Shown here piece by piece: positions 6,241 to 8,972 of a stretch of 8,972 bases of DNA (position 1 is the stretch's first letter; each line of letters starts with the position of its first letter). Position numbers and translations under genes: made by a program. The stretch is from PBB1 sp043749095 (GTDB lineage: Bacteria > Pseudomonadota > Gammaproteobacteria > Burkholderiales > Burkholderiaceae_C), in assembly GCA_043749095.1 (NCBI GenBank), contig JAYVEB010000330.1, forward strand, positions 1 to 8,972, read 5' to 3'. Below the pieces are notes generated by a model. The model made no database searches. It saw only the letters and a program-made list of their open reading frames with translations, and was not told where the DNA came from.

Positions 6241-6248
6241 CATCTCAG
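6241..6248. repeat. Right copy of 8-bp direct repeat (catctcag)
   Basis: Identical to 5829-5836. It overlaps the glyS stop codon (complement TGA at 6247-6245). On the minus strand both copies read CTGAGATG, so each contains a TGA-G-ATG string. Confidence 0.5.
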
Positions 6249-8428
6249 GTGGCCAGCTTGGACAGGTCGGCGACGCGGTTCATCGCGGCGTACAGCTGCG
6301 CCAGCAGGCCGAGGCGGTTGGCGCGCAGCGCGGCGTCCTCGGCGTTGACCATCACCGACTCGAAGAAGGCATCGACTGGCGGCCTCAGCGCCGCCAGGGC
6401 CTGCAGCGAGGCGGTGTAGTCGTGCTGGTCGAACAGGCTGTCGGCTTTCGGCCGTACGGTGGCCAGCGCCTGCGCCAGCGCCCGCTCGGCGGGCTCCCGC
6501 AGCAGCGCGGCATCGACCGTGGTGGGCCCCACGCCGTCGATCTTCTTCAGGATGTTGCCGACACGCTTGTTGGCGGCCGCCAGCGACGCGGCTTCCGGCA
6601 GCGTCGCGAAGACGCGCACCGCGTCCAGCCGGCGCGGCAGGTCGCCCAGCCGAGTCGGCGCCAGGGCGAGCACCGCGTCCACTTCCTGTGCGCTGTAGCC
6701 CTGGTCTCGCAGGCTCACGGCCAAGCGATCTGCGAAGAAACCCAGCAGCGCCTGTGTGGGGTCGGTGACCAGATCGCCGAAGGCTGGCAAGGCACCCTGC
6801 AGCAGGGCGGGCAGATCCAGCGGCAGGTTCTTCTCAGTCAGGATGCGGATCACGCCCAGCGCGTGGCGGCGCAGCGCGAACGGGTCCTTGTCGCCGGTTG
6901 GCAATTGGCCGATGCCGAACAGCCCGACCAGCGTCTCCAGCTTGTCGGCCAGCGCCAGCACCGTGCCTGTGTGATTGCGCGGCAGCGTGTCGCCGGCGAA
7001 GCGTGGCTTGTAGTGGTCTTCAATGGCGATGGCCACGCCGTCGCGCAGGCCCTCGTGGCGGGCGTAGTAGCCGCCCATCACGCCCTGCAGTTCGGGGAAC
7101 TCGCCGACCATGTCGGTCAGCAGATCTGCCTTGGCCAGCAGCGCGGCCTGCTGGACCTTGCTGTCGAGCACGTCGAAGGTATCGTGCGCTTCGACCGTGA
7201 ACGGCAGCGTTGCGTTACTTAGTTGCTTGACGATGGCATGGCCGATCGCGCGGACGCGCTCGGCGCGATCGCGCTGGCTGCCCAGCTTGTTGTGATAGAC
7301 CACTTTCGCCAGCCCATCGACGCGCGAGGCCAGCGTCTTTTTGCGGTCCTGGTCGAAGAAGAACTTCGCGTCGGCCAGCCGCGGCCGCACCACGCGCTCA
7401 TTGCCGCCGATCACCGCGCTCGGATCGGCCGGGCGGATGTTGCTGACGATCAGGAATTGATGGGTCAACTTTCCGGCCGCATCCAGCAGCGGGAAGTACT
7501 TCTGGTTCGCCTTCATCGTCAGGATCAGGCATTCCTGCGGGACTTCGAGGAAGGCTTCCTCGAAACGACCCAACAGCACATTCGGCCGCTCGACCAGCGC
7601 GGTCACTTCATCCAGCAGCGCGTCGTCGTCGATCGGCGTCAGGCCTTGCTTGGCGGCGGCGGCTTGCAATTGGCGCAAGATCTCGGCACGCCGCTCGGAG
7701 AAGCTGGCGATCACCGCGCCCTGGTCACGCAACTGCTGGGCGTAGCTGTCGGCGTCGGTCAGCACGACCGGATCGACCGAGGCTTCGAAGCGGTGGCCGT
7801 GGGTGGTGTTGACCCCCTTGAGCCCGAGAACTGAAACTGTCTCGAGGACCGTTGAGCCATGCAACACGACGAGACCGTGGGCGGGGCGCACGAATTGAAC
7901 GCTGGTCCAGCCGGGCTGCGCCCCGCTCTCGAGCTGGTAGGTCATGACTTTGGGAATCGGCAACTTGGCGAGAGATTGCTCGACAGCCCCCTCAAGACAG
8001 ATTGAGAGCGTCGAGCCCTTGGCCAAATCGTCGCGGAATTTCACGACCTCTTTACCGCCTTCGCTTTCGATGAACGTGCGCTCTCTGATCACCTCGGCAA
8101 AGTCGACCCCTTCGTGGAAGCCTTCCTCCTTCATTAATTTCTTGAGAAAAGGCGCCGTTGGTTGTCCATTCTTGTACGCAACTGCTACCGGCATCAGCGT
8201 CTTGGGCGGTCTCGGGCTCGGGACCGACACGCTGCGTACCGCAGTGATGTGAACGGCTAACCGCCGTGGACTGGCGTAGACGGAAGCGACCGAATCGGCT
8301 TCGAGGAAGTCGTTTGCCGACAGGTGGTCGTAGATCCCTGTGGCAAAAGCCTCACCGAGCTTCTTCAGCGCTTTCGGTGGCAGTTCCTCAACGAACAATT
8401 CAACAAGCAGGTTCGCGGTCGTGGTCAT
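6245..8428 (-). CDS. glyS: Glycyl-tRNA synthetase beta subunit
   Basis: Beta subunit of the bacterial alpha2beta2 glycyl-tRNA synthetase; it carries tRNA-recognition domains while GlyQ carries the catalytic site. It has 727 residues against 689 in E. coli. Visible landmarks are the N-terminal LLVELFVEELPPKAL, the KLPIPKVMTYQ and VQFVRPAHGL stretch (~165-190), TMKANQKYFPL (near 306), RPRLADAKFFFDQDRKK (~347-363), the HD-like region ending QGVMGGYYARHEG, GDKDPFALRR (near 511) and the C-terminal anticodon-binding part with AANKRVGNILKK (near 617). ATG at 8428 lies 4 nt after the glyQ stop. The first ~209 codons have about 29% A/T-ending codons, including AGA, TTA, GTA and ACA, against about 12% in 178 later codons that I sampled. 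No frameshift is seen. Confidence 0.97.
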   Translation of the reverse strand: MTTTANLLVELFVEELPPKALKKLGEAFATGIYDHLSANDFLEADSVASVYASPRRLAVHITAVRSVSVPSPRPPKTLMPVAVAYKNGQPTAPFLKKLMKEEGFHEGVDFAEVIRERTFIESEGGKEVVKFRDDLAKGSTLSICLEGAVEQSLAKLPIPKVMTYQLESGAQPGWTSVQFVRPAHGLVVLHGSTVLETVSVLGLKGVNTTHGHRFEASVDPVVLTDADSYAQQLRDQGAVIASFSERRAEILRQLQAAAAKQGLTPIDDDALLDEVTALVERPNVLLGRFEEAFLEVPQECLILTMKANQKYFPLLDAAGKLTHQFLIVSNIRPADPSAVIGGNERVVRPRLADAKFFFDQDRKKTLASRVDGLAKVVYHNKLGSQRDRAERVRAIGHAIVKQLSNATLPFTVEAHDTFDVLDSKVQQAALLAKADLLTDMVGEFPELQGVMGGYYARHEGLRDGVAIAIEDHYKPRFAGDTLPRNHTGTVLALADKLETLVGLFGIGQLPTGDKDPFALRRHALGVIRILTEKNLPLDLPALLQGALPAFGDLVTDPTQALLGFFADRLAVSLRDQGYSAQEVDAVLALAPTRLGDLPRRLDAVRVFATLPEAASLAAANKRVGNILKKIDGVGPTTVDAALLREPAERALAQALATVRPKADSLFDQHDYTASLQALAALRPPVDAFFESVMVNAEDAALRANRLGLLAQLYAAMNRVADLSKLAT

Positions 8429-8432
8429 CGGG

Positions 8433-8972
8433 TCAGGCCACTTTCTTGTCGCGTTGTTGCGCCAGCGCGGCGATCACTTCATCGGCCCACTCTCGCGGCG
8501 CCATCGGAAAGCCCAGCCGCTCGCGGCTGGCCAGGTAGCTCGCGGCGACCGCCCGCGCCAGGTTGCGGATGCGGCCGATGTAGGCGGCGCGCTCGGTCAC
8601 GCTGATCGCGCCACGCGCATCCAGCAGGTTGAAGGTGTGCGCGGCTTTCAGCACCTGCTCGTAGGCGGGCAGTGCGAGCTGCTGTTCGATCAGGTGCTTC
8701 GCCTGCTTGTCGTGGCTGCCGAAGGCGCCGAGCAGGAAGTCGATGTCGCTGTGCTCGAAGTTGTAGGCGCTCTGCTCTTGCTCGTTCTGCAGGTAGACGT
8801 CGCCATAGCTGATGCGTTGGCCATCCGGGCTGGTCGTCCACGTCAGGTCGTACACGTTGTCGACGCCCTGCAGGTACATCGCCAGCCGCTCCAGGCCGTA
8901 GGTGATCTCGCCGGTGATCGGCTTGCAGTCGATGCCGCCGACCTGCTGGAAGTAGGTGAACTGGGTCACCTC
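8433..8972 (-). CDS. glyQ: Glycyl-tRNA synthetase alpha subunit (partial, N-terminus beyond window edge)
   Basis: Catalytic alpha subunit that activates glycine and charges tRNA-Gly with GlyS. The last 179 residues are present, of about 300 in the family; the frame enters the window at the Glu of EVTQFTYFQQVGG. Strongly conserved blocks follow: CKPITGEITYGLERLAMYLQ, YGDVYLQNEQEQSAYNFE, LKAAHTFNLLDARGAISVTERAAYIGRIR and the C-terminal ASRERLGFPM. The stop at 8433-8435 is 4 nt before the glyS ATG, consistent with one operon and equal subunit production. The promoter and any leader lie outside the window. The codon bias is the high-GC bias of the neighbourhood, unlike the start of glyS. Confidence 0.97.
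   Translation of the reverse strand, partial: EVTQFTYFQQVGGIDCKPITGEITYGLERLAMYLQGVDNVYDLTWTTSPDGQRISYGDVYLQNEQEQSAYNFEHSDIDFLLGAFGSHDKQAKHLIEQQLALPAYEQVLKAAHTFNLLDARGAISVTERAAYIGRIRNLARAVAASYLASRERLGFPMAPREWADEVIAALAQQRDKKVA

Larger units (their letters stand above)
5832..6244. other. Repeat-filled intergenic region between glyS and gmhB
   Basis: This 413-bp gap contrasts with gaps of -1 to 11 bp between the other same-strand genes here. It contains two inverted structured units, a 30-nt inverted repeat pair, several hairpins and flanking 8-bp direct repeats, listed separately. A 136-codon minus-strand frame fills it, but its codon use (AAA, TTA, AGA, AGG, CGA) and its peptide (rich in Arg, Ser and Pro, with no recognisable domain) argue against coding. 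The rest, 6162-6240, shows no clear gene. No convincing sigma70 promoter for gmhB and no T-tract terminator after glyS were found. Confidence 0.85.

Noticed and set aside
6003..6419. 138-codon plus-strand ORF across the repeat block into glyS
   Set aside because: It runs antisense through the glyS 3' end and the palindromes; the peptide shows no domain and the composition is repeat-derived.

Overview
The window reads as a high-GC betaproteobacterial chromosome, most likely Burkholderiales. The reasons are the strong G/C preference at third codon positions, the AceK, type-II beta carbonic anhydrase, GmhB and GlyQ/GlyS sequences, and the gene order glyQ-glyS-gmhB-plsC-YgjP-like. The lineage is an inference; no search was run.

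Layout: (1) 1-2255, minus strand: carbonic anhydrase gene can followed by aceK (isocitrate dehydrogenase kinase/phosphatase, C-terminus cut by the window edge), joined by a TGATG stop/start overlap. (2) 2256-2325: short divergent promoter region. (3) 2326-3456, plus strand: metallo-beta-lactamase-fold hydrolase with a GTG start, convergent with the next gene across a 10-bp gap. (4) 3467-5831, minus strand: a compact operon in the order gmhB (heptose bisphosphate phosphatase), plsC-type acyltransferase, YgjP-like zinc metallopeptidase. (5) 5832-6244: a 413-bp non-coding gap full of inverted repeats. (6) 6245-8972, minus strand: glyS and the C-terminal part of glyQ, the two subunits of heterotetrameric glycyl-tRNA synthetase.

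The metabolic content is mostly housekeeping: bicarbonate supply and the glyoxylate/TCA branch switch on one side, and tRNA charging, LPS core heptose and phospholipid synthesis on the other.

The unusual part is the glyS-gmhB gap. It holds two oppositely oriented copies of a structured unit. The units share a 16-nt segment, a 7-bp inner stem and a 32-nt loop, while their outer stems have different sequences but both still pair. The whole gap lies between two copies of an 8-bp direct repeat (catctcag) that spans the glyS stop and the gmhB start. Removing one repeat copy plus the insert would rebuild a tight TGA-G-ATG junction like the others in the cluster, so the gap looks like an inserted repeat element. 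A second anomaly is the first ~209 codons of glyS, which are clearly poorer in G/C-ending codons than the rest of the gene and may be a recombinant tract. No CRISPR array, tRNA, rRNA, transposase or obvious defence gene was seen.
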